Shown: one piece after another, positions 26,268-34,817 of the stretch
Layout: the number at the start of each line of letters is the position of its first letter
How positions within the stretch are numbered: position 1 is the stretch's first letter
Source: Rossellomorea sp. BNER
GTDB taxonomy: Bacteria > Bacillota > Bacilli > Bacillales > Bacillaceae_B
Length of the DNA: 64,000 nucleotides
Assembly: GCA_024213275.1 (NCBI GenBank)
Contig: JANAVG010000005.1
Span: forward strand, 1-64,000
Direction: 5' to 3'
Notes under the pieces: generated by a model
Database searches by the model: none
The model's input: only the letters and a program-made list of their open reading frames with translations
Told to the model about the DNA's origin: nothing
Made by a program: the position numbers and the translations under genes

Positions 26268-27641
26268 TTAACCTTCTAATTGAATACTTTTTCTTTTCGC
26301 CCTGCCAAACTGGATAAGGTAAAACAACAGAATGACTAGGTGTAAGCCAGCCAGTACGACGAAGATATTACTGTAAATAACACCGTTTGGATTGAACGGA
26401 TTCCAGTGACCACGAGCACCCATATCCACCACCCGGCTATAAACCCCTGTAGCCATGCCACCAGCAATAAAATTCAGCATCGAAAAGAGTCCCATTCCTA
26501 CTCCAACCTGCTCTTTTGGCAATGTCCGTGAAATGGAATTGGACATGGAAATGAGCATAAAAGATTGCCCGACATTACCGAAAATCAGAAACATAGCAAT
26601 GAAAAGCGGAGAACTTCCCGTAAAGGTTGAAAGCAATCCAAAACAGATCAATAACAATCCAGACGCAAGAATGAATAGATACGAGTTTCCTTTCAAGTCT
26701 GCTAGTTTGCCACCTTTCCTCCCCAAAATCGCTGACGCCACTGCCGCAGGAACCATGGCAAAACCAATCCAGCTAGAAGAGAGCTGTTGAACATCTGACA
26801 AAAGCAAGGGACTCACAAAATAGAGAGAAAAGCCAATCCCGTTGATTAGAAAAGCAAGCGTTAAAACGAGTGTGTAGTCTTTATTACCAAAAAGCTTTGG
26901 TTGAATAAAGGGCTCTGAAACGCTTCGAATTCGCGCTATAAAAAATACTAGTGTTAACAAACCGACTATCAAAAACCAGCCTGTTCCATTCGTAACACCC
27001 AGAAGAAGCAAGGATACCGTTACAGCCAGCAACCCGCCCCCTATCCAATCAAATTTCCCTGGCACGCTCTGCTCCTCATTCTGCAAATATTTACGGTAAA
27101 AAGGCAGCGTGAATAAAATCAGAAGAGGGATACAGAATAACCAGCGCCAATGAGCAACGCCGACAATTAATGCGGAAATAACAGGCCCAAGAGCACTACC
27201 GATTGCCAAACCTACTGCCGCCATTCCTAAAGCAGAACCTCTGCGTTCTGGAGCAAAGTAGCGAACCGGAATGAGCATCGCTGTTGCCGGGACCACAGCC
27301 GCTCCCACCGCCTGCAAGCATCTTCCGACAAGTGCTAGCCAGAATGTTTGCGAAACTAGGCCCACCAATGACCCGACCGCAAAAAGGATCAATCCGAACG
27401 TCAGCAAATTTTTGAGTTTGAAACGATCAGATAGCTTACCATAAGTCACTGTCCCAATGGCATAGATCAGCGCATACGCGGAAGAGAACCAGCTTACTTG
27501 TGAGATGGACAGATTAAATTCTTCACTAATTTCAGGGAGTACGATGTTAAACATTAATCCACTCATTGCTGAAATAATCAGCGTGAACATGAGAATGAGC
27601 ATCAATTTTTCTCCTGTTTGCTGCGAAATTTCTTTTTCCAT
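26268..27641 (-). CDS. MFS drug exporter, DHA2/14-helix family
   Basis: A 457-aa major facilitator with about 14 helices. Motif A is GKLSDRFKLKN and motif C is GLAIGSALGPVISALIVG, a signature of drug/proton antiporters; the Arg in ALVGRCLQAVGAAV is the motif B residue. It resembles TetA(L)-type and related exporters, but the substrate cannot be deduced. AGGAG lies 8 bases before the ATG at 27641. It is preceded by a TetR gene whose operator-like palindrome is repeated in front of this gene. Confidence 0.9.
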   Translation of the reverse strand: MEKEISQQTGEKLMLILMFTLIISAMSGLMFNIVLPEISEEFNLSISQVSWFSSAYALIYAIGTVTYGKLSDRFKLKNLLTFGLILFAVGSLVGLVSQTFWLALVGRCLQAVGAAVVPATAMLIPVRYFAPERRGSALGMAAVGLAIGSALGPVISALIVGVAHWRWLFCIPLLILFTLPFYRKYLQNEEQSVPGKFDWIGGGLLAVTVSLLLLGVTNGTGWFLIVGLLTLVFFIARIRSVSEPFIQPKLFGNKDYTLVLTLAFLINGIGFSLYFVSPLLLSDVQQLSSSWIGFAMVPAAVASAILGRKGGKLADLKGNSYLFILASGLLLICFGLLSTFTGSSPLFIAMFLIFGNVGQSFMLISMSNSISRTLPKEQVGVGMGLFSMLNFIAGGMATGVYSRVVDMGARGHWNPFNPNGVIYSNIFVVLAGLHLVILLFYLIQFGRAKRKSIQLEG

Positions 27642-27672
27642 TTTTTCCACTCCTTTCGTTATTTTTATATCC

Positions 27673-27697
27673 TTTGACCGTCTGTACTGACTGACAT
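27673..27697 (-). promoter_or_regulatory. candidate TetR operator ahead of the MFS gene
   Basis: The core GTCTGTACTGAC at 27680-27691 sits in a 25-base segment that matches the segment ahead of the TetR gene at 21 positions. It lies between the tetR stop codon and the MFS start. Confidence 0.65.
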
Positions 27698-27714
27698 ACT
27701 ACTTTGAAAAAATA

Positions 27715-28305
27715 CTAGGGAGTTAAAGCCCTAGTAAAAATTTGCACACTTTCCGATATAAAATCTTCTAGTGATACAGTTGGAAAGTTTGCATTGGATT
27801 CCAGGTCGTTCATAAATGCTCCAAAATTCAGCATCATAAACGACAACGCCTGCACTTCTGGATTCGTCTGGATCAGTTTGCCTTTCTGAGACATGACCGT
27901 GAAATAATCTGTTAGGATTTCCATTAATTGTTGCGGGTGTTGCTGTGTTCTTTCACGAAACCCTGGCATATTGCCTTCTTCCTTAATGCTGATCTGAATC
28001 ATTTTTCGGTTGCGGTTCATAATTTCGTGATACTTGCGGCTAATCAGTAGCAAATCGGTTTTCAAATCCCACATAAGCTTCTCGTTAAAAAGCTTTTTCA
28101 TCTCTTCAATATAATGAAAACGGTCAAAAGCAGATTCGAGAAGATTTTGCTTGCTGCCAAATTGGCGAAACAGGGTCTTTTCACTCAATCCAGCTGCCAC
28201 TGCGATTTCATTTGTGGACACTCCGTTGTAACCTTTCGTTGCGATTAGATCGATGGCCGCCATTAACAATTTATCTTTGCTGCTCAGATTTTTACTGCTA
28301 CTCAT
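27715..28305 (-). CDS. TetR-family transcriptional repressor
   Basis: A 196-aa regulator with the N-terminal TetR helix-turn-helix (LLMAAIDLIATKGYNGVSTNEIAVAAGLSEKTLFRQFGSKQNLL, residues about 13-58 when written in full) and an all-helical ligand domain. It precedes the MFS and azoreductase genes on the same strand. Near-identical palindromes occur 20 bases upstream of this gene and between it and the MFS gene, so autoregulation and repression of the exporter are likely. The inducer is unknown; quinones or azo compounds would fit the azoreductase. AAAGGATG precedes the ATG. Confidence 0.9.
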   Translation of the reverse strand: MSSSKNLSSKDKLLMAAIDLIATKGYNGVSTNEIAVAAGLSEKTLFRQFGSKQNLLESAFDRFHYIEEMKKLFNEKLMWDLKTDLLLISRKYHEIMNRNRKMIQISIKEEGNMPGFRERTQQHPQQLMEILTDYFTVMSQKGKLIQTNPEVQALSFMMLNFGAFMNDLESNANFPTVSLEDFISESVQIFTRALTP

Positions 28306-28324
28306 TTTCTACATCCTTTTTCAA

Positions 28325-28349
28325 TTTGACTGTCAGTACTGACTGTTAT
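28325..28349 (-). promoter_or_regulatory. candidate TetR operator ahead of tetR
   Basis: A perfect 12-bp palindrome, GTCAGTACTGAC at 28332-28343, lies in a longer segment shared with 27673-27697. The two sites are the only copies I found and flank the regulator gene. Confidence 0.7.
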
Positions 28350-28434
28350 TTAAGACCATGTTATTCCTGTTTGGAAAAAATGTCAAGGGGGATTTTACTT
28401 TTGGGCAAAATTTTTTTAATGGCTATAAAAGGAG

Positions 28435-28642
28435 TTAATAGATGTAATGAATTATTTTTTGATAACCAAAAGGTAAAACGGAAGCAACGATGAAACCGAT
28501 GACAATCGAAGAAGTTGCAAAAATAATTATTTCCGAAGTGATATTTCTTTTCTTTTTAAGCGGTAAAATATACCCTCATCATAGAAAAAACAGTTATAAA
28601 TATAATAAAAGCGGAAAAGGCACTTGCTAAAATTACCTCCAT
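28435..28642 (-). pseudogene. frameshifted small membrane protein
   Basis: An ATG at 28642 with GGGGG upstream opens a frame of 28 codons containing one membrane helix (ILASAFSAFIIFITVFSMM) before a stop. One base further, a second frame continues with KKKRNITSE and another helix (IIIFATSSIVIGFIVASVLP) to a stop at 28435. The break is at GCTTAAAAAG, an A-run. Together they would make a two-helix protein of about 68 aa. This may be a real mutation or a sequencing error. I do not recognise the protein. Confidence 0.45.
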
Positions 28643-28707
28643 TGTGAACCCCCATTATTCTATTTAACTAAATTTATGAGCATAGCCTTAATTAGAAAAT
28701 CCTTTTG

Positions 28708-28917
28708 TTATGCTGATAACCAACTATTAATAAAAAGAATGATCCCGTATGCAATAGCAATAACAGGGCCTACAATGAATAGACCAATCAACAACGCTTT
28801 TATTGGGTCAAAAATCGATGCTGATTTGCCTTCACTCTCATCTAATCTCTCCTGAATAGAATCTAAAGATTGATTGATATTTTTAAGTTCCTTTATGATT
28901 TGCTTTTCCGAATCCAA
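28708..28917 (-). CDS. small membrane protein with coiled-coil N-terminus, 69 aa
   Basis: A TTG start with GGGGGTG upstream opens a 69-aa protein. Residues 1-30 form a heptad-like amphipathic helix (IIKELKNINQSLDSIQERLDE, 20 residues or so), and residues about 40-65 a membrane helix. It follows the DUF402 gene by 12 bases and is likely co-transcribed. The family is not one I can name; such proteins often tether partners at the membrane. Confidence 0.65.
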   Translation of the reverse strand: MDSEKQIIKELKNINQSLDSIQERLDESEGKSASIFDPIKALLIGLFIVGPVIAIAYGIILFINSWLSA

Positions 28918-28929
28918 TTGGGCACCCCC

Positions 28930-29475
28930 TTAGGTAACAAGCTCATTTAATAAGATTTCCTTATGTGACTTTGATTGTTTTATCAAATCGAAATGACTAT
29001 TTTTAATTAAATGAGTAAGAAGGTTGGCTTCTGTCCATGCCAAATGGTATAACGATTCATCGATGACCCCTTTTGATAAAGCCTCTTCAAGTTCATCCAC
29101 ATCCTTCTGAATGACCTCTCCTGTTGGCAGGACCACAATATCTAGAAATAAATCATCCATCCAAGGAATATTCTTTTCTACCCCATTTTCAACACAAATG
29201 TCTATATACCATTGGACTATTTCACCATTGGAGTTAAACATCGTCGTAACGGAATGGTGTTTATTAAGCGGAAAGTGCTGAAGCCAAATATATTCATTAT
29301 TTGCTATACAAATAGTTTCATCTTCATAACATACGTATAATGGCTCTGTTACTTTTTCAATTTTAAGTAATGTCACATACCCTGTAAAACCCTTTGTATC
29401 AAGAAAAGACTGCGCATACCGACTTTTCAATACACGCTTCCATTCTGAACGATCTCCATACTTCCTTTGTAGCAT
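28930..29475 (-). CDS. DUF402 domain protein
   Basis: A 181-aa DUF402 protein. Typical elements are IWLQHFPLNKHHSVTTMFN, IVQWYIDIC, and the acidic metal-binding series in PWMDDLFLDIVVLPTGEV with DVDELEEAL. Some DUF402 members hydrolyse nucleotides or nucleoside di/triphosphates with Mn2+; the exact activity here is unknown. The ATG at 29475 (MLQRKYG) has GAGGG 7 bases upstream, better than the ATG 18 bases earlier. It lies between a Nudix gene and the small membrane protein gene. Confidence 0.75.
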   Translation of the reverse strand: MLQRKYGDRSEWKRVLKSRYAQSFLDTKGFTGYVTLLKIEKVTEPLYVCYEDETICIANNEYIWLQHFPLNKHHSVTTMFNSNGEIVQWYIDICVENGVEKNIPWMDDLFLDIVVLPTGEVIQKDVDELEEALSKGVIDESLYHLAWTEANLLTHLIKNSHFDLIKQSKSHKEILLNELVT

Positions 29476-29497
29476 TTTGATCCCTCTTTTCATCGAT

Positions 29498-29917
29498 TTA
29501 TCTGAGAATATATGGGACAGAGGCTTTACTGTGAATCAGTCCCTCTAATCTACTTGGGATATGTAAATATGTTTCTGCTTCTTTCGGTTCCATCCAAGTC
29601 ACTTCTTCAATTTCCTCAGGGTGTGAGATCGTCATTTCTCCACTGATGATTTTCCCTCTAAAGGTAAAGAAAATGGCGTGATGTCCACGTTCTTCAAAAA
29701 AGGCTTCACTTACAGTAAAAATATCATCTATTTGTACGTCAAACCCTGTTTCTTCTTTAACCTCGCGAATCGCCGCTTCCTCAAGTGTTTCTCCCTGTTC
29801 TACTGCTCCACCTGGGAGTGTGTAGTAAGAAGATTTTTCTCCTTTATTTTTGACCATTAATACTTTTTCCCCATGCTCATCATAGAGAAGTACGTATGCG
29901 ACATCTACTCTTTTCAT
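29498..29917 (-). CDS. Nudix hydrolase, 139 aa
   Basis: A stand-alone Nudix protein with an intact Nudix box, GGAVEQGETLEEAAIREVKEET followed by GF, that supplies the Mg2+-binding glutamates. These enzymes cleave nucleoside diphosphates linked to another moiety, often as sanitising enzymes. The beginning (MKRVDVAYVLLYDEHGEKVLMVKN) is typical of MutT-like proteins. The substrate cannot be inferred. The stop lies just ahead of the DUF402 gene, so the two may form an operon. Confidence 0.9.
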   Translation of the reverse strand: MKRVDVAYVLLYDEHGEKVLMVKNKGEKSSYYTLPGGAVEQGETLEEAAIREVKEETGFDVQIDDIFTVSEAFFEERGHHAIFFTFRGKIISGEMTISHPEEIEEVTWMEPKEAETYLHIPSRLEGLIHSKASVPYILR

Positions 29918-29979
29918 ATTTTTCTAGCCTCCATAATCTATAGTTTCTTGTTTAAGCTTTATAGCAAAATACATTCGAG

Positions 29980-30402
29980 CTAAACCAACCTAAAAATGAA
30001 CATGTAAACTGAAAATACAAATACTAAGGTTAATCCTAATTGGCTAACGGTTAGAATATATGCTTTTGGATTTGAAGCATATTTCCACTCCATAACCGCC
30101 CGGAAAAGTTCAGTACAAATAATGAAAAGGATTAGGATAATCGATGGCAGAAATAGATTAGGGGTCGGGTCAGAAAGGCTTAAGGAGAACACAAGCAAGT
30201 ATATACATACAAAAGTGATCCTTATCGTCCATTCACCCTTTTTATGGACTTCATTTACAAAATTATAGGAAAAGAATTTCTTCTTCTCTAAATGAAGCCG
30301 TTTTCTCATTGCCTTATTAAGAAAAAAATATATAAGAAGATATACCAGAAGAAGGGCTATTAACACGGGCCAAAACATTGAATCTAAGCCAGAATTATAC
30401 AT
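29980..30402 (-). CDS. DUF4181-like membrane protein, 140 aa
   Basis: A membrane protein with four hydrophobic helices (about residues 10-30, 60-78, 83-103 and 117-138). The segment KKKFFSYNFVNEVHKKGEW between helices 1 and 2 matches what I recall of Bacillus DUF4181 proteins. Function is unknown. AGAGAGGAT precedes the ATG. It lies in a run of small minus-strand membrane protein genes without evident pathway context. Confidence 0.7.
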   Translation of the reverse strand: MYNSGLDSMFWPVLIALLLVYLLIYFFLNKAMRKRLHLEKKKFFSYNFVNEVHKKGEWTIRITFVCIYLLVFSLSLSDPTPNLFLPSIILILFIICTELFRAVMEWKYASNPKAYILTVSQLGLTLVFVFSVYMFIFRLV

Positions 30403-30476
30403 AAAATTTATATCCTCTCTTAGAAAATAAATAGATTAATGATATTAAGAAAGCAACCCTTAACACATCTTGAACA

Positions 30477-30707
30477 TTAGCTAATGAAACTATAAACCGA
30501 AACATATAAGTTAAATCCAAACACTAGAAAAAGTGTAATAGCCGAAGACTTTCGGTTTTCTTGTAGTTCAGACATTCCCATTACCAACATCATTATTGCT
30601 AAAAAGAAAAACATAAAAGGCATTACTTCAAATCTATCTGTAATTAAAGCATAGATGGCTAAAGCCGATGAAATTACTGCAAATAAAATTCTTAACTTTA
30701 TGAACAA
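30477..30707 (-). CDS. DUF3953-like membrane protein, 76 aa
   Basis: A 76-aa protein with two or three hydrophobic helices and the family-like centre FFLAIMMLVMGMSELQENRK. It resembles Bacillus DUF3953 proteins, whose role is unknown. It starts at TTG with AGGAGG 7 bases upstream. It is separated from the DUF4181-like gene by about 75 bases. Confidence 0.7.
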   Translation of the reverse strand: MFIKLRILFAVISSALAIYALITDRFEVMPFMFFFLAIMMLVMGMSELQENRKSSAITLFLVFGFNLYVSVYSFIS

Positions 30708-30870
30708 AAAACAACCTCCTAGATTTGCATATAAATCTCCTTTTCATCAAAATTTTACCACAAATCTTTCGGAGAAGTCTTTTTTTTCACCGACAAGAAC
30801 AGCTTAAGCGTTATAATTCTAAAGTCTGTAGATTTCAGACAAGTTCATCTCGATGACTTGTCTATCCTTA

Positions 30871-30954
30871 TTAATTTGTCTATTTTTGATGATAATTTGT
30901 CCGTTATAGTGCTTTATTTGTCCGAAATGACCAATAATTTGTCCGTAATCAAAA
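30871..30954. repeat. second TTTGTCCG array, exact 21-bp period
   Basis: Four 21-bp units share WTWATTTGTCCGT, with a further related TTGTC word 18 bases before the first. On the minus strand the frame is open through the array and reads GQI followed by four variable residues, repeated (GQIIGHF, GQIKHYN, GQIIIKN). That frame (30819-31019) lacks a good ribosome binding site, so I list the repeat and not a gene. Together with the ugd terminator it fills the 450-base gap here. Confidence 0.75.
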
Positions 30955-31112
30955 TATATTGACCAGTCGACTGAATTCAACATTTTTCGCACTTCCATGT
31001 CGACAGAGCCCTTTTCCATATTCCTGGTTCTGCTTAGACTACTGAATTAAAACAGGCTCATTTCATCGTTATCAACAAATTCGTATTTTATAATTTCCTA
31101 TAAAACAAGAAA

Positions 31113-31139
31113 TACGATCCTTTTATTCAAAGAATCGTA
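31113..31139 (-). terminator. terminator of the gtaB-ugd operon
   Basis: On the minus strand TACGATTCTTT pairs with AAAGGATCGTA and is followed by TTTCTTGTTTT, about 25 bases after the ugd stop codon. Confidence 0.75.
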
Positions 31140-31164
31140 CCAATTAAACTATGATAAGGTAACA

Positions 31165-32532
31165 TTACTGATTTTCTAATCCATCGCCGAATTCGACAAA
31201 CTTCGGGTCGTGCCTGGCACCTGTCGGAATTTGTCGGCCGATGGAGTGGTAGGTGATACCCGATTTTTGGATGGTTGGGAGGTCGAAGCAGTTTCGGCCG
31301 TCGAAGAGGACTGGTTTCTTTTCTAGTTCGGCGATGGTTTGTAGGTTTAGGGTTTTGATTTCTTCCCAGTCGGTTAGGATGAAGACCATGTCTGCTTCAG
31401 CCATGGCTTCATAGGCAGTTGATGCGTACTGCATTCCAGCATCTTCTGGGTAAAGTTTTTTCATGTTTGGTATCGCTACAGGATCATAGGCGTTTACGCT
31501 TGCTCCGTAATGTAGGAGTGTTTTGATCATTTCGATTGCTGCTGACTCGCGAATATCATCGGTGTTTGGTTTGAATGCGAGACCTAGAATGGCGGCTTTT
31601 TTTCCTTTTAGTGAGCCGAAATGGTCTAATGCTTTTCCGATTAGCTTGATTTGTTGACTAGAGTTCACTCTTATCACGGATTCTAATAGTTCAAAGCGAT
31701 GCTCGATATCGCCGGCGATTTGCACTAGGGCATTTGTATCCTTGGGAAAACATGAGCCTCCATAGCCAATTCCGGCTTTTAAAAAATGGTGACTAATCCG
31801 CTGGTCCATTCCCATTCCTTTTGCCACGTCTTCAATGTCTGCCCCTAATTTTTCACACAGGTTGGCAATTTCGTTGATGAAGCTAATTTTCGTCGCAAGG
31901 AAAGCATTGGATGCGTATTTAATCATCTCGGCACTTTCTAAGGAAGTTTGTAGTGTTGGGATTTGGAATGGGCAATATAGTTCTTCGAGAACATGTGCCC
32001 CGTATCTTGATTCTGTTCCGATCACAATTCGATCGGCCTCAAATGTATCTTGAATGGCGGATCCTTCTCTAAGAAATTCCGGGTTTGAAGCCACTTCAAA
32101 AAAGATGGGCTCTGTAAGGCTTTGCTGTACCCATTGTTTCACCTTGTTGTTTGTTCCAACAGGGACCGTGCTTTTCGTGACGATGATGGTCCCGTCTTTT
32201 TTCAAATGCGTTCCGATGGTTTCCGCAGCTTTTTGAAGGTATAAAAGGTTTGCAGAGCCATTAGGGTTTGATGGAGTTCCAACTGCTAAAATGATGACGT
32301 CTGCATTTTCACATGCTGTTGAATAGCTTGTTGTAAAGGCTAAGCGATTTTCATCGAGATTTTTCTCCATCATTTCTTCAATACCTGATTCATAGATGGG
32401 GGATTTTCCATGTTGCAGCATGTTGATTTTTTCTTCGTCTATATCGAGACAGGTCACAATATTCCCCACTTCTGCTAAACAAACGCCTGTCACGAGTCCT
32501 ACATATCCCGTTCCAATCACCGATACTTTCAT
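31165..32532 (-). CDS. ugd: UDP-glucose 6-dehydrogenase
   Basis: A 455-aa NAD-dependent enzyme oxidising UDP-glucose to UDP-glucuronate. It has the N-terminal Rossmann motif VIGTGYVGLVTGVCL, SNPEFLREGSAI, the catalytic Cys in GYGGSCFPKDTNAL (about residue 260) and LAFKPNTDDIRESAA. It follows gtaB by 16 bases, so one operon makes and oxidises UDP-glucose for surface polysaccharide. Odd point: the last 20 or so codons (after YHSIGR) overlap a REP-like GTGCCTGGCAC sequence, which appears to have extended the C-terminus. Confidence 0.95.
   Translation of the reverse strand: MKVSVIGTGYVGLVTGVCLAEVGNIVTCLDIDEEKINMLQHGKSPIYESGIEEMMEKNLDENRLAFTTSYSTACENADVIILAVGTPSNPNGSANLLYLQKAAETIGTHLKKDGTIIVTKSTVPVGTNNKVKQWVQQSLTEPIFFEVASNPEFLREGSAIQDTFEADRIVIGTESRYGAHVLEELYCPFQIPTLQTSLESAEMIKYASNAFLATKISFINEIANLCEKLGADIEDVAKGMGMDQRISHHFLKAGIGYGGSCFPKDTNALVQIAGDIEHRFELLESVIRVNSSQQIKLIGKALDHFGSLKGKKAAILGLAFKPNTDDIRESAAIEMIKTLLHYGASVNAYDPVAIPNMKKLYPEDAGMQYASTAYEAMAEADMVFILTDWEEIKTLNLQTIAELEKKPVLFDGRNCFDLPTIQKSGITYHSIGRQIPTGARHDPKFVEFGDGLENQ
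31195..31238. repeat. GTGCCTGGCAC REP half inside the ugd 3' end
   Basis: The sequence GGGTCGTGCCTGGCACC followed by TGTCGGAATTTGTCG matches one arm and inner words of the REP palindrome at 49796-49852. Here it is read as the last codons of ugd (RQIPTGARHDPKF). Confidence 0.6.
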
Positions 32533-32548
32533 GCCAGCGGGTCCTCCC

Positions 32549-33508
32549 TTAATGATTCATTGTCTGGAGCATTTGTCGTAAGTACTGTTCTACTTCATCT
32601 CGTAAATCATTTCTTTTGAGAGAAAAATCGATGGTTGCTTTTATAAAACCAAGTTTGTCGCCGATGTCATATCGCTTTCCGTTGAAAATATTAGCGCAGA
32701 CAGGATAGGTTTGATTATAAATATTGATAGCGTCTGTTAGCTGGTATTCTCCTCCAGCTCCTGGTGTAAGGGTTTCAAGAATATCAAAGATTTCAGGGGT
32801 TAGAACGTAACGGCCGATAATGGCTAGCTGGGAAGGGGCTTCTTCGATTGAAGGCTTTTCCACTAGTCCCTGAACTGTAAATGTACATTGGGCTTTATTG
32901 TTTGGTGGGAACAGGCCGCTTTTTACCGGAGCTATGATTCCATATTTCGAGACATCCTCAGGTGGCACCTCTTGTACTCCGATAATGGAAGCGTGGTGCT
33001 TTTCATAGACTTCTAGAAGCTGTTTCAGGCATGGCTTCTCAGATTGGATGATGTCATCTCCGAGCATGACAGCGAACGGTTCGTTTCCGATGAAGCTGCG
33101 TGCACAAAGAACGGCATGGCCAAGTCCGAGTGGTTCTTTTTGTCTAATGTAATGAATGTTTGCGAGCTTCGAAATGTCCTGTACCTCTTCAAGAGCAGAC
33201 CATTTTTCTTTTTTGGCTAAGACTTCTTCGAGCTCGTAGGATTTGTCAAAGTGATCCTCGATCGCTCTTTTTCCACGGCCTGTCACGATAATGATATCTT
33301 CGATGCCAGATGCGACTGCTTCTTCAATGATGTACTGGATGGTAGGTTTGTCTACGATGGGAAGCATTTCTTTAGGCTGGGCTTTGGTCGCTGGTAAGAA
33401 GCGAGTGCCCAATCCCGCTGCAGGAATAATGGCTTTCTTCACTTTTTTTGGGGTGTCTAAAGGGTGCAAGAAGCGAGAGAATTGTAACGAAATTTGAGAC
33501 TCCGACAA
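32549..33508 (-). CDS. gtaB: UTP-glucose-1-phosphate uridylyltransferase
   Basis: Makes UDP-glucose from glucose-1-phosphate and UTP. The nucleotidyltransferase signature [20 protein letters not shown] is intact, followed by [25 protein letters not shown] and GLVEKPS. The start is set to TTG at 33508, 8 bases after GGAGG; a GTG three codons earlier overlaps that site. About 25 residues then precede the usual KKAIIPAAG start, so the N-terminus is longer than normal. It is first in the gtaB-ugd unit and feeds teichoic acid, glycolipid and exopolysaccharide synthesis. Confidence 0.93.
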   Translation of the reverse strand: MSESQISLQFSRFLHPLDTPKKVKKAIIPAAGLGTRFLPATKAQPKEMLPIVDKPTIQYIIEEAVASGIEDIIIVTGRGKRAIEDHFDKSYELEEVLAKKEKWSALEEVQDISKLANIHYIRQKEPLGLGHAVLCARSFIGNEPFAVMLGDDIIQSEKPCLKQLLEVYEKHHASIIGVQEVPPEDVSKYGIIAPVKSGLFPPNNKAQCTFTVQGLVEKPSIEEAPSQLAIIGRYVLTPEIFDILETLTPGAGGEYQLTDAINIYNQTYPVCANIFNGKRYDIGDKLGFIKATIDFSLKRNDLRDEVEQYLRQMLQTMNH

Positions 33509-33615
33509 AACGTCCACCTCCGAAAAAATTCTTTCTTATATTGTCATTTTATCAAAGGGGTTTGGCCGTTATCACAAAATCCACAAAAACTTTAGAAATA
33601 ATTTACATTTGTAGT

Positions 33616-33737
33616 AACGCGGTGAAGTGGTGCGGGACGGTTCTTGGTTGGGGTGATGCGGTGAAGGGGTGATGTGATGATGCGGCGACGGGGTGCGGGA
33701 CGGTTCTCGAGTGCTTTAAAGCGGTTGAGAGCCGTCG
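33616..33737. repeat. REP cluster 1 (GGGACGGTTCTCGA type)
   Basis: Two GGGACGGTTCT units at 33634 and 33702, the second followed by GAGTGCTTTAAAGCGGTTGAGAGCCGTC, a palindrome with a CTTTAAAG centre. The intervening words (GGTGATGCGGTGAAG) recur in the other clusters. The cluster sits between gtaB and the regulator gene's terminator. Confidence 0.8.
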
Positions 33738-33760
33738 TTAATTATAGTTTAGAAGGCATT

Positions 33761-33787
33761 AAAAAAAGTGTTTCTTTTGAAACACTT
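33761..33787 (-). terminator. terminator of the PlcR-like regulator gene
   Basis: A perfect 9-bp stem (AAGTGTTTC/GAAACACTT) with a 4-base loop is followed by TTTTT on the minus strand, directly after the stop codon. Confidence 0.9.
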
Positions 33788-33789
33788 CA

Positions 33790-34665
33790 TCAATTCATAT
33801 CATTGATTTTTTTAGTAATAAATTTTATATATTTGTCATCATTTTGGAGTTCAAATACGGTTAGGGCTTTTTGCATGTATTTCTTTGCGTGCTCTAGATC
33901 AGATTGAAGTTCTAGGTTGTATCCCATATGGTAGTGTAATTCTCCTAATAAATACATATTATCTTTTTGAATACACCATTGGATTGCATCTTTGCAATAC
34001 TCATTAGATAGTTCAAGATTTCGTAATCTAGTCAGAACACGTGCAATATTGTAATAAAGTCTCGTCTTTATCGTATAGTCAGATATATATGGGAGTATCT
34101 CTAGATGCTCCTTTACTTCTTGATAAATTTCGAAAGAGTTCTCAAGTTCTCCAATTTCAAAATACATAACTCCAATTGTTAACAAGATCTCTAGTTCTCG
34201 TTCACTCCACACTTTGTTGCTTGTATGGGTCAACGAAATTGCGTCTCTTAAAGACGACTCTGCTTTACTTATATTTTTTTCGAGTTCATACTGATAGATT
34301 CCTTTATGCCATAATAATAGCTGAAGGTTTCTTTTATTATTTGAGAATAATGGATTTTCTTCTTCTGTACGAACTATTTCTTTCATCTCTATATATTCAA
34401 GGTTTCTACGAGCTTTTATTAATTGTTTGGATACTTCCTGAACATAGTCAAGTCTAGGAGTCATTCCGATATCAAAGAAATAGTTTACGTCCACTCCGAG
34501 TTTTGTGGAGATTAAATAAAGCGTAGAAGCGTAAGGGTATACGTCCCCTTTTTCAATTTTAGAAATTTGCGCTTGTGTACAAATCCCCTCTGATAGTTCT
34601 TCTTGAGAAATGCCAATATTTTTTCTAAGCTCTTTAATTTTCTGGCCTACCACAGCAAAGTTCAT
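33790..34665 (-). CDS. PlcR-like RNPP quorum-sensing regulator
   Basis: A 291-aa transcription factor with an N-terminal XRE helix-turn-helix (IGISQEELSEGICTQAQISK and KGDVYPYASTLYLISTKLG) and a C-terminal series of about five TPR helices pairs. This size and layout are those of PlcR of the B. cereus group, which binds the imported heptapeptide PapR in its TPR groove. The start is the ATG at 34665, 8 bases after GAGAGG. Divergently, 200 bases away, is a gene for a secreted peptide with three SELPSVY copies, the likely cognate pheromone precursor. Target genes are unknown; the peptide gene is one obvious target. Confidence 0.82.
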   Translation of the reverse strand: MNFAVVGQKIKELRKNIGISQEELSEGICTQAQISKIEKGDVYPYASTLYLISTKLGVDVNYFFDIGMTPRLDYVQEVSKQLIKARRNLEYIEMKEIVRTEEENPLFSNNKRNLQLLLWHKGIYQYELEKNISKAESSLRDAISLTHTSNKVWSERELEILLTIGVMYFEIGELENSFEIYQEVKEHLEILPYISDYTIKTRLYYNIARVLTRLRNLELSNEYCKDAIQWCIQKDNMYLLGELHYHMGYNLELQSDLEHAKKYMQKALTVFELQNDDKYIKFITKKINDMN

Positions 34666-34702
34666 ATAAAAACCCTCTCTTAAAAATATTCCTATAGTTA
34701 TA

Positions 34703-34714
34703 TTCTTATAAGAA
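34703..34714. promoter_or_regulatory. 12-bp palindrome ahead of the regulator gene
   Basis: TTCTTATAAGAA is a perfect palindrome located 38 bases upstream of the regulator start codon. It could be an autoregulatory operator or part of the promoter. Confidence 0.35.
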
Positions 34715-34817
34715 ATCAATCGAACGGCTTATCTAATCTATAGAAATTTGGTTCATATGACTCTAGACTTACTTTACCAAATATTTTATTTTATGTTTTA
34801 ATATACTTAACATTAAA

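Noticed and set aside
30819..31019. 66-codon minus-strand frame with GQI heptads
   Set aside because: The frame follows from a 21-bp tandem repeat and lacks a good start signal; the sister array at 24.8 kb is not open. Kept as repeat.
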